57,589 nt of DNA from Anaerolineales bacterium (GTDB taxonomy: Bacteria > Chloroflexota > Anaerolineae > Anaerolineales > Villigracilaceae): contig JADGEO010000023.1 in the NCBI GenBank assembly GCA_016744335.1, forward strand, positions 1 through 57,589, in the 5' to 3' direction. A program made the translations under genes and the position numbers. Below the pieces are notes generated by a model. It made no database searches, was not told the DNA's origin, and saw only the letters and a list, made by a program, of their open reading frames with translations. Below are positions 1 through 9,034 of this stretch, piece by piece (position 1 is the first letter of the stretch; every line of letters starts with the position of its first letter).

Positions 1-483
1 TTAGCAGATTTGCTAAACGCAACCGAAATCGCCATCCTTGAACCAGACGAGGAAGTCCTAGCTCATTCTGATGGTATGGTTATGTGGTTGAATGAAACTA
101 CACTTTTAGTAAATGACTATTCTGAGTATCCCGCTTTTAGAGACCTGGTGCTGGGTGAGTTGAAAACATCTTTCCCCGCCGCTACGATTATAGAAGTGCC
201 AGTAGAATATGGGAAAAATAAAGCAGGGGAATGGGAAGGCTTTGAATCTGCATGTGGCGTAAATCTGAACTCAGTTTTGACCTTTGAGAATATCTATGTG
301 CCCGTTTTTAATATGTCGCACGACCAGAGTGCGGTGGATATTATTCGAGAAAACACAAATAAGAAAGTGATCACAATTAATGCAGGAGGCGTTTGTCCAA
401 TGGGCGGAAGCGTGCGTTGTTTAACATGGCAACTAACGGGGGAAAACGCCGAGAAGATAATTCTTGCAGCGCGGGATGAGTGA
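1..483 (+). CDS. agmatine deiminase / peptidylarginine deiminase family protein, C-terminal part
   Basis: The frame is open from the first base of the window, so the 5' end is missing; the TTG at 10 is an ordinary Leu codon and not a start. The 160 visible residues carry the AHSDG motif, matching the His-x-Asp-Gly of the guanidine-modifying superfamily, and near the C-terminus GGSVRCLTWQ, whose Cys fits the catalytic nucleophile. Known members deiminate agmatine or peptidyl-arginine C-termini, releasing ammonia. Agmatine deiminase would feed putrescine synthesis, but the missing N-terminus prevents a choice between agmatine and peptidyl-arginine as substrate. No partner gene is visible; the next gene lies 227 bp downstream behind a long palindrome, so this is probably the end of its transcript. 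Confidence 0.8.
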   Translation, partial: LADLLNATEIAILEPDEEVLAHSDGMVMWLNETTLLVNDYSEYPAFRDLVLGELKTSFPAATIIEVPVEYGKNKAGEWEGFESACGVNLNSVLTFENIYVPVFNMSHDQSAVDIIRENTNKKVITINAGGVCPMGGSVRCLTWQLTGENAEKIILAARDE

Positions 484-582
484 ACTTTGGGGATAAGGAA
501 AATGCCAAAGTAACAGTAGACGCTCATTTGTGGCACGCAAGCCTAAATCACGCGCGTCCCAGTCCGTCCAGATTATTAAATA

Positions 583-627
583 GGCAAGAGGAACCCGTTC
601 CCTTCAAGGGAACGGGTTCCTCTTGCC
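583..627. repeat. dispersed palindrome, family A copy 1
   Basis: Perfect inverted repeat: 20-bp arms (583-602 and 608-627) around TTCAA, whose outer bases also pair. It sits about 100 bp after the stop of the deiminase gene. The core GAACCCGTTCCC recurs with changes at 5209, 37650 and 46732. There is no T-run on either side, so it is not a normal intrinsic terminator. Confidence 0.9.
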
Positions 628-710
628 GTAGAAATTTTATGTCTGATAAAGTCTAATATCCTCAATGATAAAATAGGCGTATATTATTCATCATCGTAAA
701 GGAGTAAATC

Positions 711-2411
711 ATGTTTCTTCTCAACCCTAAGAAATTTCAGTCGCAAGAGAAAGACGAAATTTCTCGTCAGATTATGCAAAAAACGATTGCCTTTTTTGAG
801 AATAAGGGTAAGGCAAATATAAAAAAAGATGACCATGCTCGTGTCTGGTATGGAGAATTTCTTGATTTTATTGGCAAAGAAAAGATATTTGCAACTTTGC
901 TGACGCCCTCAAAATACGGATGTGATGAAGCTACGCGCTGGGACACATCTCGTAATTGCGAGTTTAACGAAATCCTTGGCTTTTATGGTTTGGCTTATTG
1001 GTACACTTGGCAAGTGAGTATTTTGGGGCTGGGACCAATTTGGATGAGTGAAAACGAGACCCTGAAAGAAAAAGCGGCGCAATTATTGCAAGAGGGTGCG
1101 GTTTTTGCTTTTGGGCTTTCCGAGCGGTTGCATGGCGCGGATATTTATTCCACTGAAATGCGTTTGAGCCTGCAGAATGATGGTAGTTATTTGGCAAATG
1201 GGGAGAAGTATTATATAGGGAACGCCAATCTTGCCCCAATGGTTTCGACTTTTGGGAAATTTGAAGAGACGGGTGAATACGTTTTCTTTATTGCCGATTT
1301 TCGACATAGAAATTATGAGTTAGTCAAAAATGTGACCGCCAGCCAAAATTATGTGGGTCAATATATTTTGAACGATTACCCGATTAGCGAAGAGGATATT
1401 CTTTCAAAAGGGCAAGCGGCTTGGGATTCTGCGCTGAACACCATCAATGTGGGCAAATATAATTTGGGCTGGGCTTCAATTGGGATGAGCACTCACGCAC
1501 TTTATGAATCCATTAATCACGCGGCAAATAGGCGTTTATATGATATGTACGTCACCGATTTTCCGCATGTGAAGCGTATCTTTGTTGATGCTTATACTCG
1601 TTTGGTCGCGATGAAACTTTTTGCCCTCCGTGCCGCCGATTATATGCGCTCAGCCTCGCGTGAAGATCGGCGTTATTTGCTTTATAACCCGATGGTAAAA
1701 ATGAAGGTCACCACGCAAGGCGAAAGTGTCATCAACTTACTTTGGGATGTGATTGCCGCCAAAGGCTTTGAAGGCGACACTTTCTTCGAGATGGCGGCGC
1801 GCGACATTCGCGCTTTGCCAAAGCTCGAAGGGACTGTGCATGTTAATATCGCGCTTATTAATAAGTTTATGCCCAATTTTTTCTTTGTGCCCAAAGAATA
1901 CGCCCATTTGCCGAAGCAGGATGTCCCGATAACTGATGATTTTCTCTTTAATCAAGGTACAACGCGTGGGCTAGGGAAAATCCGTTTTCATGATTACAAA
2001 ATTGCTTATGAGAGCTATGATTTGCCGAATGTGAATCTCTTTCAGGAGCAAGTGGCAGTTTTTAAAGAATTTTTAGCCAAAGCCACCCCCGATGATAGCC
2101 AGAAAAGGGATATAGATTTCTTGATGGCAATGGGCGAGTTATTTGCGTTGGTCGTTTATGGGCAATTAATTCTTGAGAATGCAAAAATCTATGAAATAGA
2201 CGAGAGCGTAATTGATCAGATTTTTGATTTTATGGTGCGTGATTTTTCAAAATTTGCCTTGCAACTCTACAGCAAGCCCAGCAGTACGCCCGCACAAATA
2301 GATTTCTGTGAGCGTATGATTCGCAAGTCTGTTGTTGATGAAGCTCGTTATAAAAAAGTTTGGGATGAATATGTTTATGTGCTGAAAGATGTATATGAAA
2401 TGAATCCTTAG
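711..2411 (+). CDS. acyl-CoA dehydrogenase family protein
   Basis: A 566-residue protein, longer than the usual 380-residue acyl-CoA dehydrogenase and closer in length to two-part forms with an extra C-terminal helical region. FGLSE at residues 134-138, followed by HGADIYST, matches the flavin/substrate-binding loop of the middle beta domain, and NGEKYYIGNA near 163 matches the conserved NGxKxxIxN segment. The family oxidises acyl-CoA to 2-enoyl-CoA with FAD, passing electrons to ETF; the chain length used cannot be read here. A clear Shine-Dalgarno (AAAGGAG, 7 nt before ATG) fixes the start. It is a single-gene unit ended by the bidirectional terminator at 2439-2474. Confidence 0.85.
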   Translation: MFLLNPKKFQSQEKDEISRQIMQKTIAFFENKGKANIKKDDHARVWYGEFLDFIGKEKIFATLLTPSKYGCDEATRWDTSRNCEFNEILGFYGLAYWYTWQVSILGLGPIWMSENETLKEKAAQLLQEGAVFAFGLSERLHGADIYSTEMRLSLQNDGSYLANGEKYYIGNANLAPMVSTFGKFEETGEYVFFIADFRHRNYELVKNVTASQNYVGQYILNDYPISEEDILSKGQAAWDSALNTINVGKYNLGWASIGMSTHALYESINHAANRRLYDMYVTDFPHVKRIFVDAYTRLVAMKLFALRAADYMRSASREDRRYLLYNPMVKMKVTTQGESVINLLWDVIAAKGFEGDTFFEMAARDIRALPKLEGTVHVNIALINKFMPNFFFVPKEYAHLPKQDVPITDDFLFNQGTTRGLGKIRFHDYKIAYESYDLPNVNLFQEQVAVFKEFLAKATPDDSQKRDIDFLMAMGELFALVVYGQLILENAKIYEIDESVIDQIFDFMVRDFSKFALQLYSKPSSTPAQIDFCERMIRKSVVDEARYKKVWDEYVYVLKDVYEMNP

Positions 2412-2438
2412 GCTGTGAAAAAAGACTGATTTGTATAG

Positions 2439-2474
2439 AAAAAAAGCCCCCGTTTCTCAACGGGGGCTTTTTTT
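2439..2474. terminator. bidirectional intrinsic terminator
   Basis: GC-rich stem AGCCCCCGTT / AACGGGGGCT with a 4-nt loop, preceded by an A-run and followed by a T-run, between the convergent acyl-CoA dehydrogenase and histidine kinase genes. It can serve both. Confidence 0.9.
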
Positions 2475-2557
2475 ATTATTTCAATGAGATTGTTTTTGTG
2501 TTTTCCCTAGTTCTAACGGATTTTGTGGTTATTCTTATTTTTAGGATGAAACTAACT

Positions 2558-2583
2558 CCACATGGACGTAAACGTCCATGTGG
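2558..2583. repeat. 12-bp-arm palindrome after the histidine kinase gene
   Basis: Arms CCACATGGACGT and ACGTCCATGTGG flank AA. On the minus strand it lies 7 nt beyond the stop codon of the kinase gene, the same kind of place as several family A palindromes. No T-run follows. Confidence 0.85.
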
Positions 2584-2590
2584 AAGCGAT

Positions 2591-4648
2591 TTATCCTAAA
2601 ACTTCCCCTAATTCTTCAGCCGTATAAGGTTTCAAAACCACATCCTTCACACCTGCTTGTAGATATTTGGTGATATTTTCTACACTGGGTGCGGCAGATA
2701 GGACTAATGTTTTGCCACCCAACTCCCCTAAACTGGGCAGTGTTTCATCGGCGAGACTTTCGTCTAGCAAGAGGATATCGGCATTGGTGTCAATGCCGTT
2801 GCTCACAGTTTTACCTGTATTTTCTAAGGCTTCTTTTGTGAAATCAGCCCATTCACCAGCAGGGGCTATGATGGCGATAGTTTGGGGTGCGTTACTTAAA
2901 TCTGCTTTAGGGATGGAGGCTACCGCGGGCAATTCTACGATGAAGCTTGCGCCTTTTTCAGGGACGCTTTCTACGCGAATGCTTCCGCCTAATTGCGAGA
3001 CGATGTGCAAGCAAGCGGCTAAGCCCATGCCCTTGAATTTTTCACCTTTGGTGGTGAAAAAAGATGCCCAAATTTTATCTTGCATCTCTTCGGGGATGCC
3101 TATACCGTCATCGCTTATTGTGGTTTTTACAAATCCAGCAGTTTCTGATGCTTCGGTTTCGATGGTGATGTTTTTTGCACCAGATTCTACGGCGTTATTC
3201 AGCAAATTGCCGAAGGCGCGTACCAACTGTACGCTATCGCCAAATGCAAGCGGAGCGGAGGGGGCAGGTTTAACGGTTAATGTGTCTGACTGTAATCCTG
3301 TTTGGTAAGCGGATGCAAGCCAAATATCCGAGAGCGTCACGGGGCGGGGAGCAGTCTCACGTGCAGGTCCGAGCAAGGCTTCCTTTACCTCCATAATCAG
3401 CTTCGCAGAAGTATCCAGCATCTCTAAATCTTCTTTGAGAGATTCCACATCTAGGGTCGGTTGTTCTAAATCTTCCATCATACGAGCTGTGGTTGTTGTC
3501 ATTGGGAGGGCTTTGTTGCCAATCCAGTGAATGGCTTCGGTGGTTGCGCTGGAGAGAGCTTCGTAAGTTTTGGTGCGGAGCAGTTCGGCATGAGCTTGCT
3601 CTAGTTTGTTGAGCAAATTGGCATTATTGATGGCAATGGCAAGGTGGTCTGCCATTGTTTGCAGGGTTTGGATATCATCATCGCTGAAAGCGTTGCCCTC
3701 TTCGCTTTGTACGGTGACTGCGCCAAGGCAGTTATAGCCCGTGCAGAGCGGTAGTGCCATCTCGGAGCGAGTATTGGGTAAATGGGGGTTACGGAAGAAG
3801 GAATCTTCACCCTCAACATCGAGAGAAATACGGGCAATACGCTCACGTGCGGCCATGCCAATCATTGAGTTGCCGCCTAATTTCAACCTGTGATTGTCGG
3901 CGATCATCGCTTTGCCAGCTTTTCCATGCCCAGCGCGGAGAACAGCGTATTCTTTATTTTCGTCAATGAGAAAAACGCCAGCATAATAGAAATTATAGGC
4001 TTCGCAGATAATATCGACTGTTTTGGGAAGCAGTTCATTCAGGTCTAGGATGGAGGCAACCCCGCGCCCAACTTCGTTTGCCGCATCGAGAAGACGCGCG
4101 CGGCGTTGGGCTTGGTTGAGCAAAAATCGGTTTTCTGCGTGTTGATGAGCGTTGTCTATTGCAATAGCTAGTTGGTCTGCCATACCTTGTAGGGTAGAAA
4201 TATCCGCATCGCTAAACGCGGCGCCTTCTTCACTCTGGACAGTGACTGCGCCCAAAACATTGGTGCCAACGGTGAGCGGCAGTGCCATCTCAGAGCGTGT
4301 ATTTGGCAAATGGGGGTTGCTAAAATGAATGGCTTCTTCGCCTACATCTAACGCAATACGAGCGTGTTGTGAGCCGATAGATGCACCAATCATTGAGTTG
4401 CCGCCCACTTTGAGTTTGTGGTTTTCAGAAAGCATGGCATCACCAGCTTTTCCACGTCCCGCTTTTAGTACGGCGTATTCGTTTTCATCATCAAGTAAGA
4501 AAACGCCTGCGTAATAAAAATTGAATTCATCGCAGATAATATCTACTGTTTTTTGTAGTAATTCCTGTGGGTCAAGAATGGAGGCGATGTTATTCGCCAC
4601 GCGCACAGTTGCGCCGAGTAGCTTAGCTTGCCTTTCGCTCGATGTCAT
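2591..4648 (-). CDS. GAF-GAF sensor histidine kinase with C-terminal degenerate receiver
   Basis: Soluble 685-residue kinase with no membrane segment. Two GAF domains (about 25-165 and 190-345) are near duplicates, both with FYYAGVFL and PNTRSEMALPL. A helical linker leads to the phosphoacceptor region, where His373 lies in EAIHWIGNKA, not the common HExxxP box. The ATPase domain has N-box NLLNNA (Asn484), DDGIGIP and GMGLA. Residues 590-685 resemble a receiver: Asp629 in LLLDES and Lys673 in VLKPY are present, but the N-terminal acidic pair is absent. GAF domains usually bind small molecules or chromophores; the ligand is unknown. Shine-Dalgarno GGAG precedes the start. The receiver gene at 4723 and the kinase at 5256 are the likely partners. 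Confidence 0.88.
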   Translation of the reverse strand: MTSSERQAKLLGATVRVANNIASILDPQELLQKTVDIICDEFNFYYAGVFLLDDENEYAVLKAGRGKAGDAMLSENHKLKVGGNSMIGASIGSQHARIALDVGEEAIHFSNPHLPNTRSEMALPLTVGTNVLGAVTVQSEEGAAFSDADISTLQGMADQLAIAIDNAHQHAENRFLLNQAQRRARLLDAANEVGRGVASILDLNELLPKTVDIICEAYNFYYAGVFLIDENKEYAVLRAGHGKAGKAMIADNHRLKLGGNSMIGMAARERIARISLDVEGEDSFFRNPHLPNTRSEMALPLCTGYNCLGAVTVQSEEGNAFSDDDIQTLQTMADHLAIAINNANLLNKLEQAHAELLRTKTYEALSSATTEAIHWIGNKALPMTTTTARMMEDLEQPTLDVESLKEDLEMLDTSAKLIMEVKEALLGPARETAPRPVTLSDIWLASAYQTGLQSDTLTVKPAPSAPLAFGDSVQLVRAFGNLLNNAVESGAKNITIETEASETAGFVKTTISDDGIGIPEEMQDKIWASFFTTKGEKFKGMGLAACLHIVSQLGGSIRVESVPEKGASFIVELPAVASIPKADLSNAPQTIAIIAPAGEWADFTKEALENTGKTVSNGIDTNADILLLDESLADETLPSLGELGGKTLVLSAAPSVENITKYLQAGVKDVVLKPYTAEELGEVLG

Positions 4649-4722
4649 ATTAGGTTCTCCGTGTTCTTACGATTTTTTATATATTTTTTGATTGTGTAAT
4701 GCGTAAAACGTATTAAAAAAGA

Positions 4723-5112
4723 TTAGGTCAGAATTTCGTTAATCAAATCCACAAGCCCCTGCTCGCGTCCTTTTACAAAATAGCTACGCGCTCCACGTTT
4801 TACGGCTTCTTTGGCTGTATCTACTTCGTCATACGCTGTTAGCACAATAGCAATTAATCCGGGGTCTACTTCGCGTAGCTTGGTGAGTAAATCTAAACCT
4901 GCCGCGTGTGCTGGCACACCATCAAAATTAGGCATATTTAGATCGAGCAGTGCTATATCTATGGGGGCATCACTATTATAAGCGGCATTAAAGGTTTCTA
5001 AACCCTCCGTGCAATTTGATGCAGTTTCAACTACAAAACCCTTGCGAAGCAAAGTTTTTTGCATACTGCGCCGCACAAGGGCTTCATCGTCTACAAGTAA
5101 TAATTTGGGCAT
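4723..5112 (-). CDS. single-domain response regulator (CheY-like)
   Basis: A 129-residue protein that is one receiver domain with no output domain. The acidic pair is in LLVDDE near the N-terminus, the phosphoacceptor Asp in LLDLNMP, the switch Thr in VLTAYDE and the Lys in YFVKG. A short insertion after the acceptor (VPAHAAG) is unusual. It lies between two GAF histidine kinases on the same strand, so it probably shuttles phosphate between them or carries the signal to a target elsewhere. Shine-Dalgarno AAGGAG lies just before ATG, and a possible -10 (TATACT) lies about 40 bp upstream, so it may start its own transcript. Confidence 0.92.
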   Translation of the reverse strand: MPKLLLVDDEALVRRSMQKTLLRKGFVVETASNCTEGLETFNAAYNSDAPIDIALLDLNMPNFDGVPAHAAGLDLLTKLREVDPGLIAIVLTAYDEVDTAKEAVKRGARSYFVKGREQGLVDLINEILT

Positions 5113-5208
5113 TCATTTCTCCTTCTAATAAGATAATTTTAAGCAGTATAGTTTACCAAGTTTTTGATTTGGTGGGCTTTACAAAGAGTATACAGTTTTG
5201 GTATTGGT

Positions 5209-5247
5209 TAGAAGAATTCGTTCTCTTTAAGGGAGCGAGTTCTTCTA
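5209..5247. repeat. dispersed palindrome, family A copy 2
   Basis: A 39-nt hairpin centred on TTTAA whose outer arms are TAGAAGAA / TTCTTCTA. Each arm difference is T in the left arm opposite G in the right, so the plus-strand RNA would still pair through G-U wobbles. It starts 8 nt past the stop codon of the kinase at 5256. Confidence 0.85.
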
Positions 5248-5255
5248 GGCATTTA

Positions 5256-7160
5256 TTATTTCTTTATTGGCAATAAAATCACAAAGGTTGCGCCTTCTCC
5301 CTTCTTGCTTTCTGCCCAAATTTGCCCCCCACTTTGCGTGACAATTTCCATACAGGCAGAGAGTCCCAACCCTGTGCCACCGTGATCGCCTTTGGTGGTA
5401 AAGAATGAGACCCAGATTTTCTCTAGGATTTCAGGTGGGATGCCCGGTCCATTATCGCTGACTTCAACTCGAACAAATCCTTGCTCATCGGCGGGCCGTG
5501 CCGAAACGTGAATTTTGGCTTGGTCGCTCTTCCCCAACGCCTCCCAGGCGTTTTTTATGAGATTAATTAAAACGCGCCCTATCTGGCGTTTATCCGCGTA
5601 GGCTCGTGGTACGTCTACGGGGTAGGATGAGGTGATAGTGTCTTTGGGTAAGCCCATCCCAGCTATAGTGGTGCTAAAAAGTACAGGGAGGTCGAAAACT
5701 TCTGCTGTTGAGATGCGCCCAGGACCAATTAAGTCTTCTTTGATATTAAGGATGGTTTCAGCACTTTGTTTTACGATGCTAAGGTCTTCGAGAGTGGATT
5801 CGATGTCTACAATGAGGGGGAGGTTGTCGGGGGGGAGTTTGTTTAACGCATCTACCGTTTGAGATAGGTCAATGTCTAAAGATGAAAGCAAGCCAAAGGC
5901 TTCGCTCGCCACTTCTGAAAAAGGATGGGAATCGCGCTCGTCTACAGGCGAATCCAATAAGGTTTTGAAAACGGCAAAAAAGTTGAGCAAATCTTCTCGT
6001 ACACGTACGGCACTGCCGGGGATTGGAGCGGCTTTGTTACCCACCCAGTGAATTGCTTCTCCCGTTGCGGTGGCGATGGCTTCAAAGGTTTTGGTGCGGA
6101 GCAGTTCTTTGTTGGCGTTTTCAAGGTCTATGAGCAGGTGCGCATTGCGGATGGCTACCGCTAGTTGGTCTGCCATAGCTTGTAGGGCAGAAATATCGGT
6201 ATCGCTGAAGGCATTTAGTTTTTCACTTTGTACGGTAAGTGCGCCGAGCGTTTCATTTTTGGCAATGAGCGGAAGTGCCATTTCTGAGCGAGTTTCAGGA
6301 AGGTAGGGGTTTTTGAAATGTTTTTCTTCATGGCCAACATTTGCAGAAATCTTGCCTTTTTTATGACGGATGGAGGTGCTGATCATTGAGTTGCCGTCAA
6401 GGGGAAGTTGGTGCCTTTTTGCGACCATCTTGTCGCCTGATTTACCGTATCCTGCTTGTAGAATAGCCCACTCATTTGCATCATCTAAGAGAAAAATGCC
6501 AGCATAATAAAATTCGTATTCTTTGCAGATAATATCAACGGTGGTTTGAAGGAGTTCATCTAAATCGAGAATCGAGGTGATATTTTGCCCAACAGCGGCG
6601 GCGGCTTCAAGTAGGCGTTGGTGTCGTTTCATATCGGCGATAACGAGCTTGTTTTGGGTATCAAGAAATTTATTGTGATCTGCCATCTTGGTGAGTTCGT
6701 GTACTTTCTTCTCAAGATGTTCGGCTAATTCTTCGTGATAGGCTTTCATATGGCTATCTGGATTTTGCACGTATTCTCTCTTTCCCATTAAATAGGCTTT
6801 TATTTCTTTTCTGAAGTAGTCTATATTTATGGGCTTGGTCATAAAGCCCACACAGCCTGCTACAAGGGCTTTCTCGCGTGCCCCCGAGGTAACATCGGCA
6901 GTGAGCGCAACCATTGGCGTGTTTGGTAGAGAGATTTTGAGCCGCGTGGCAATTTCTCTACCGCTGAGGTCGGGAAGGTTAATATCAAGAAGGATTAAAT
7001 CGGGGTTAGTGTTTAAGGCTAAATCTATACCATCTATGCCATTACTGGCTTCAAGGAGGATATAGTCGCGCGCTAATAATCGCCGTACAAGCAGACGTGA
7101 ATCATCGGTATCTTCTATATATAGTATTTTGGGGAGGGTTGTGGGGTCTATTGCAGTCAT
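5256..7160 (-). CDS. receiver-GAF hybrid histidine kinase
   Basis: A 634-residue soluble protein. An N-terminal receiver (about 10-125) has Asp59 in LLLDIN and Lys109 in MTKP. A helical segment leads to one GAF domain (about 185-345) very like the GAFs of the kinase at 2591. The phosphoacceptor box is again unusual, His371 in EAIHWVGNKA, followed by a long helical region. The ATPase domain has NLIKNA (Asn537), SDNGPGIP, FFTTK and a complete GTGLGL box. With the receiver at the front the protein may be driven by another kinase and act within a phosphorelay. The shared GAF and H-box show that the two kinases are paralogues. A family A palindrome lies directly after its stop. Confidence 0.9.
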   Translation of the reverse strand: MTAIDPTTLPKILYIEDTDDSRLLVRRLLARDYILLEASNGIDGIDLALNTNPDLILLDINLPDLSGREIATRLKISLPNTPMVALTADVTSGAREKALVAGCVGFMTKPINIDYFRKEIKAYLMGKREYVQNPDSHMKAYHEELAEHLEKKVHELTKMADHNKFLDTQNKLVIADMKRHQRLLEAAAAVGQNITSILDLDELLQTTVDIICKEYEFYYAGIFLLDDANEWAILQAGYGKSGDKMVAKRHQLPLDGNSMISTSIRHKKGKISANVGHEEKHFKNPYLPETRSEMALPLIAKNETLGALTVQSEKLNAFSDTDISALQAMADQLAVAIRNAHLLIDLENANKELLRTKTFEAIATATGEAIHWVGNKAAPIPGSAVRVREDLLNFFAVFKTLLDSPVDERDSHPFSEVASEAFGLLSSLDIDLSQTVDALNKLPPDNLPLIVDIESTLEDLSIVKQSAETILNIKEDLIGPGRISTAEVFDLPVLFSTTIAGMGLPKDTITSSYPVDVPRAYADKRQIGRVLINLIKNAWEALGKSDQAKIHVSARPADEQGFVRVEVSDNGPGIPPEILEKIWVSFFTTKGDHGGTGLGLSACMEIVTQSGGQIWAESKKGEGATFVILLPIKK

Positions 7161-7216
7161 TTCTTCGGTGAATTATAACTGCTTTGTGGCACAAATTGGG
7201 GGCAAAAGTTAAGAAG

Positions 7217-7250
7217 AAAGCCCTGTTATAAAAACAGGGCTTTACTTTTT
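7217..7250 (-). terminator. intrinsic terminator after jag
   Basis: Stem AAAGCCCTGTT / AACAGGGCTTT with a 5-nt loop, directly after the jag stop codon on the minus strand. The following T-rich stretch is interrupted, so termination may be moderate. Confidence 0.75.
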
Positions 7251-8028
7251 ATTTATTTGGCTCAATCACAACTTTTCGGCGTGGGTCTTCGCCAACGCTA
7301 TCGGTTTTCACATGGGGGTTTTTTTCTAAGGTCATGTGAATAATACGACGTTCGTTGGCGGGCATTGGCTCAAGGTTTTGTTTGTGCCCAGAACTAGCAA
7401 CTTGTTTGGCTATTTTTTCTGCCATACCTTTAAGTTGTTTTTCGCGACGGCTACGATGCCCCTCTACATCTACAGAAACGCGTACCCAGCGGGACATCTC
7501 TTTACTTATGATTAGTGCGGCTATACGTTGAAAAGCCTCTATTGTTTTTCCGCGTCTGCCAATGAGCACGCTTAAATCTTTTCCTTTTACATCTAAGTAA
7601 ACCGATTTGCGTCCTTCTCGATCGGGGTCATCGTAGCGGGCTGTAGCACTTGCTTCTAAGTGCATGAGTTCGAGCAAGGTGTTAACAATTTCTTCAGAGC
7701 GTTCCAGTAAAAGTTCTTCTTGGGGAGGAATGGATGAATCGTCTTTTTCGGGTGAGGCAGATGTGCTTTCTTTAACGTTATCCTGCCTCAAATTCACGTT
7801 TGTTTCGGATATGTTTTGGGCGGGTTCACGTTGGTCATCTTTTGTTTTATCGTGGACAGTAAGCTTAATGCGCACTTCACGTTGTCCCATACCTAAGAAG
7901 CCTTTTGCTCCCGAATCTAAAACGTCCATTGAAACATCCGCCGCGGTTAATCCTAATTTTTCTAATCCTTTCTGAAGGGCTTCTTCAACACTGGGCGCAG
8001 TTACTTCTGTTGTGATCTCTTTTGACAT
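7249..8028 (-). CDS. jag: Jag/KhpB RNA-binding protein
   Basis: The start is put at the ATG giving MSKEITTE because AAAAGGG precedes it; an in-frame Met seven codons upstream has no ribosome site. The 259-residue product has the Jag N-terminal domain (about 3-55, with GAKGFLGMGQREV), an acidic low-complexity linker, a KH domain with LIGRRGKTIEAFQ, and a C-terminal R3H domain with ANERRIIHM. Family members (KhpB/EloR) bind RNA and affect cell elongation and division in Firmicutes. The gene follows yidC on the same strand, the conserved order. The gap to yidC is 135 bp without a clear terminator, so cotranscription is likely. Confidence 0.93.
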   Translation of the reverse strand: MSKEITTEVTAPSVEEALQKGLEKLGLTAADVSMDVLDSGAKGFLGMGQREVRIKLTVHDKTKDDQREPAQNISETNVNLRQDNVKESTSASPEKDDSSIPPQEELLLERSEEIVNTLLELMHLEASATARYDDPDREGRKSVYLDVKGKDLSVLIGRRGKTIEAFQRIAALIISKEMSRWVRVSVDVEGHRSRREKQLKGMAEKIAKQVASSGHKQNLEPMPANERRIIHMTLEKNPHVKTDSVGEDPRRKVVIEPNK

Positions 8029-8163
8029 TTTTATCCCTTTTAATTGCAAGCCTTAAGTCCTAAGGGGCTATATTTTTAGCAAAGATAAGCTTTGGTTGAA
8101 AGAAGAGATAAAGCGAATCAATCTATAGATAAAAACACCTTTAGGATTTTGTACTGAGTGTGA

Positions 8164-8916
8164 TTATTTCTTTCCTGGAATTAAGTTGCTCCAATTTGCG
8201 CGACCCATCATGGCGTATTGTGCAATGCCGAGCAAGTTGCTGGTAATGAAGTAGAGGGCTAAACCCGAGGCAAAGGTCATGGCAAAATAACCCATAAGGA
8301 AAGGCATATATATAGCCATCATATTGCCCATTGCCGCGCTTTGGTCGCCAGAGGTTGGGGGCGGAGTCATCAATTTTGATTGAATATAAGAGGTGATGAC
8401 TACGACAATTGCCAAGGTGGGGAAAGCAAAACCCATAATATCTACAGATTCTGGGCGACCTAAATCAAACCATAAGAAATGGCTGTTAAGTGGGATAATA
8501 GCCGCAACATCTAAGAAGGAGTAGAGGTTACGAGAAAGATCAAGAAGCGCAAGAGGGGTAGCGGCTAGTGCGGTGATGATGGAGCGGTATAGCCCAATGA
8601 TGATGGGGAACTGGATAATCGTTGGTAGACAGGAGCCAAAAGGGTTGATGCCACGTTCTTTGTATACGCGCATTTGTTCACTGGCTAATTTTTCTTTATC
8701 GTCTTTATATTTTTTTTGTATAGCCTGCCAGTCTTTATCGCTTTGTAACTCCTGCATTTTTTGGGTGCTTTTTAACTGCTGGCCCGTAAGAGGCCAAGTG
8801 ATGGCACGAATGAGGATGGTGAAGAGGATAATGGCTACGCCGAAATTATGACCAATGTTGTCGTAAACAAAAAGTAGCACATTGGTCATTGGGGTAATTA
8901 GATAGGTATCCCACAT
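8164..8916 (-). CDS. yidC: YidC/Oxa1 membrane protein insertase
   Basis: A 250-residue polytopic protein of the short monoderm type, without the large periplasmic domain of Gram-negative YidC. An N-terminal hydrophobic segment is followed by the conserved TM region with Arg37 in IRAITWPLTGQQ, a cytoplasmic helical hairpin (charged, about 50-90), then NPFGSCLPTIIQFPI and further TM helices. It inserts and folds membrane proteins alone or with SecYEG. No lipobox is seen. AAGGAG lies before ATG. It belongs to the rpmH-rnpA-yidD-yidC-jag group, here interrupted by a lipoprotein gene. Confidence 0.95.
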   Translation of the reverse strand: MWDTYLITPMTNVLLFVYDNIGHNFGVAIILFTILIRAITWPLTGQQLKSTQKMQELQSDKDWQAIQKKYKDDKEKLASEQMRVYKERGINPFGSCLPTIIQFPIIIGLYRSIITALAATPLALLDLSRNLYSFLDVAAIIPLNSHFLWFDLGRPESVDIMGFAFPTLAIVVVITSYIQSKLMTPPPTSGDQSAAMGNMMAIYMPFLMGYFAMTFASGLALYFITSNLLGIAQYAMMGRANWSNLIPGKK

Positions 8917-9034
8917 AGGGTCTCCTTAAAATTATTGATGTCGTAGAGAGGACTAAGGTAAAGCGTTTTTACAGAAGGTGTTTTTTTATCTGCTTAGTTC
9001 TTTCTGTGCAATCTGCGAAAATAGATGTGTAAAA

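Noticed and set aside
2667..3308. 213-codon plus-strand frame inside the GAF kinase gene
   Set aside because: It is fully antisense to the well-supported kinase; the product has no recognisable domain and no ribosome site.
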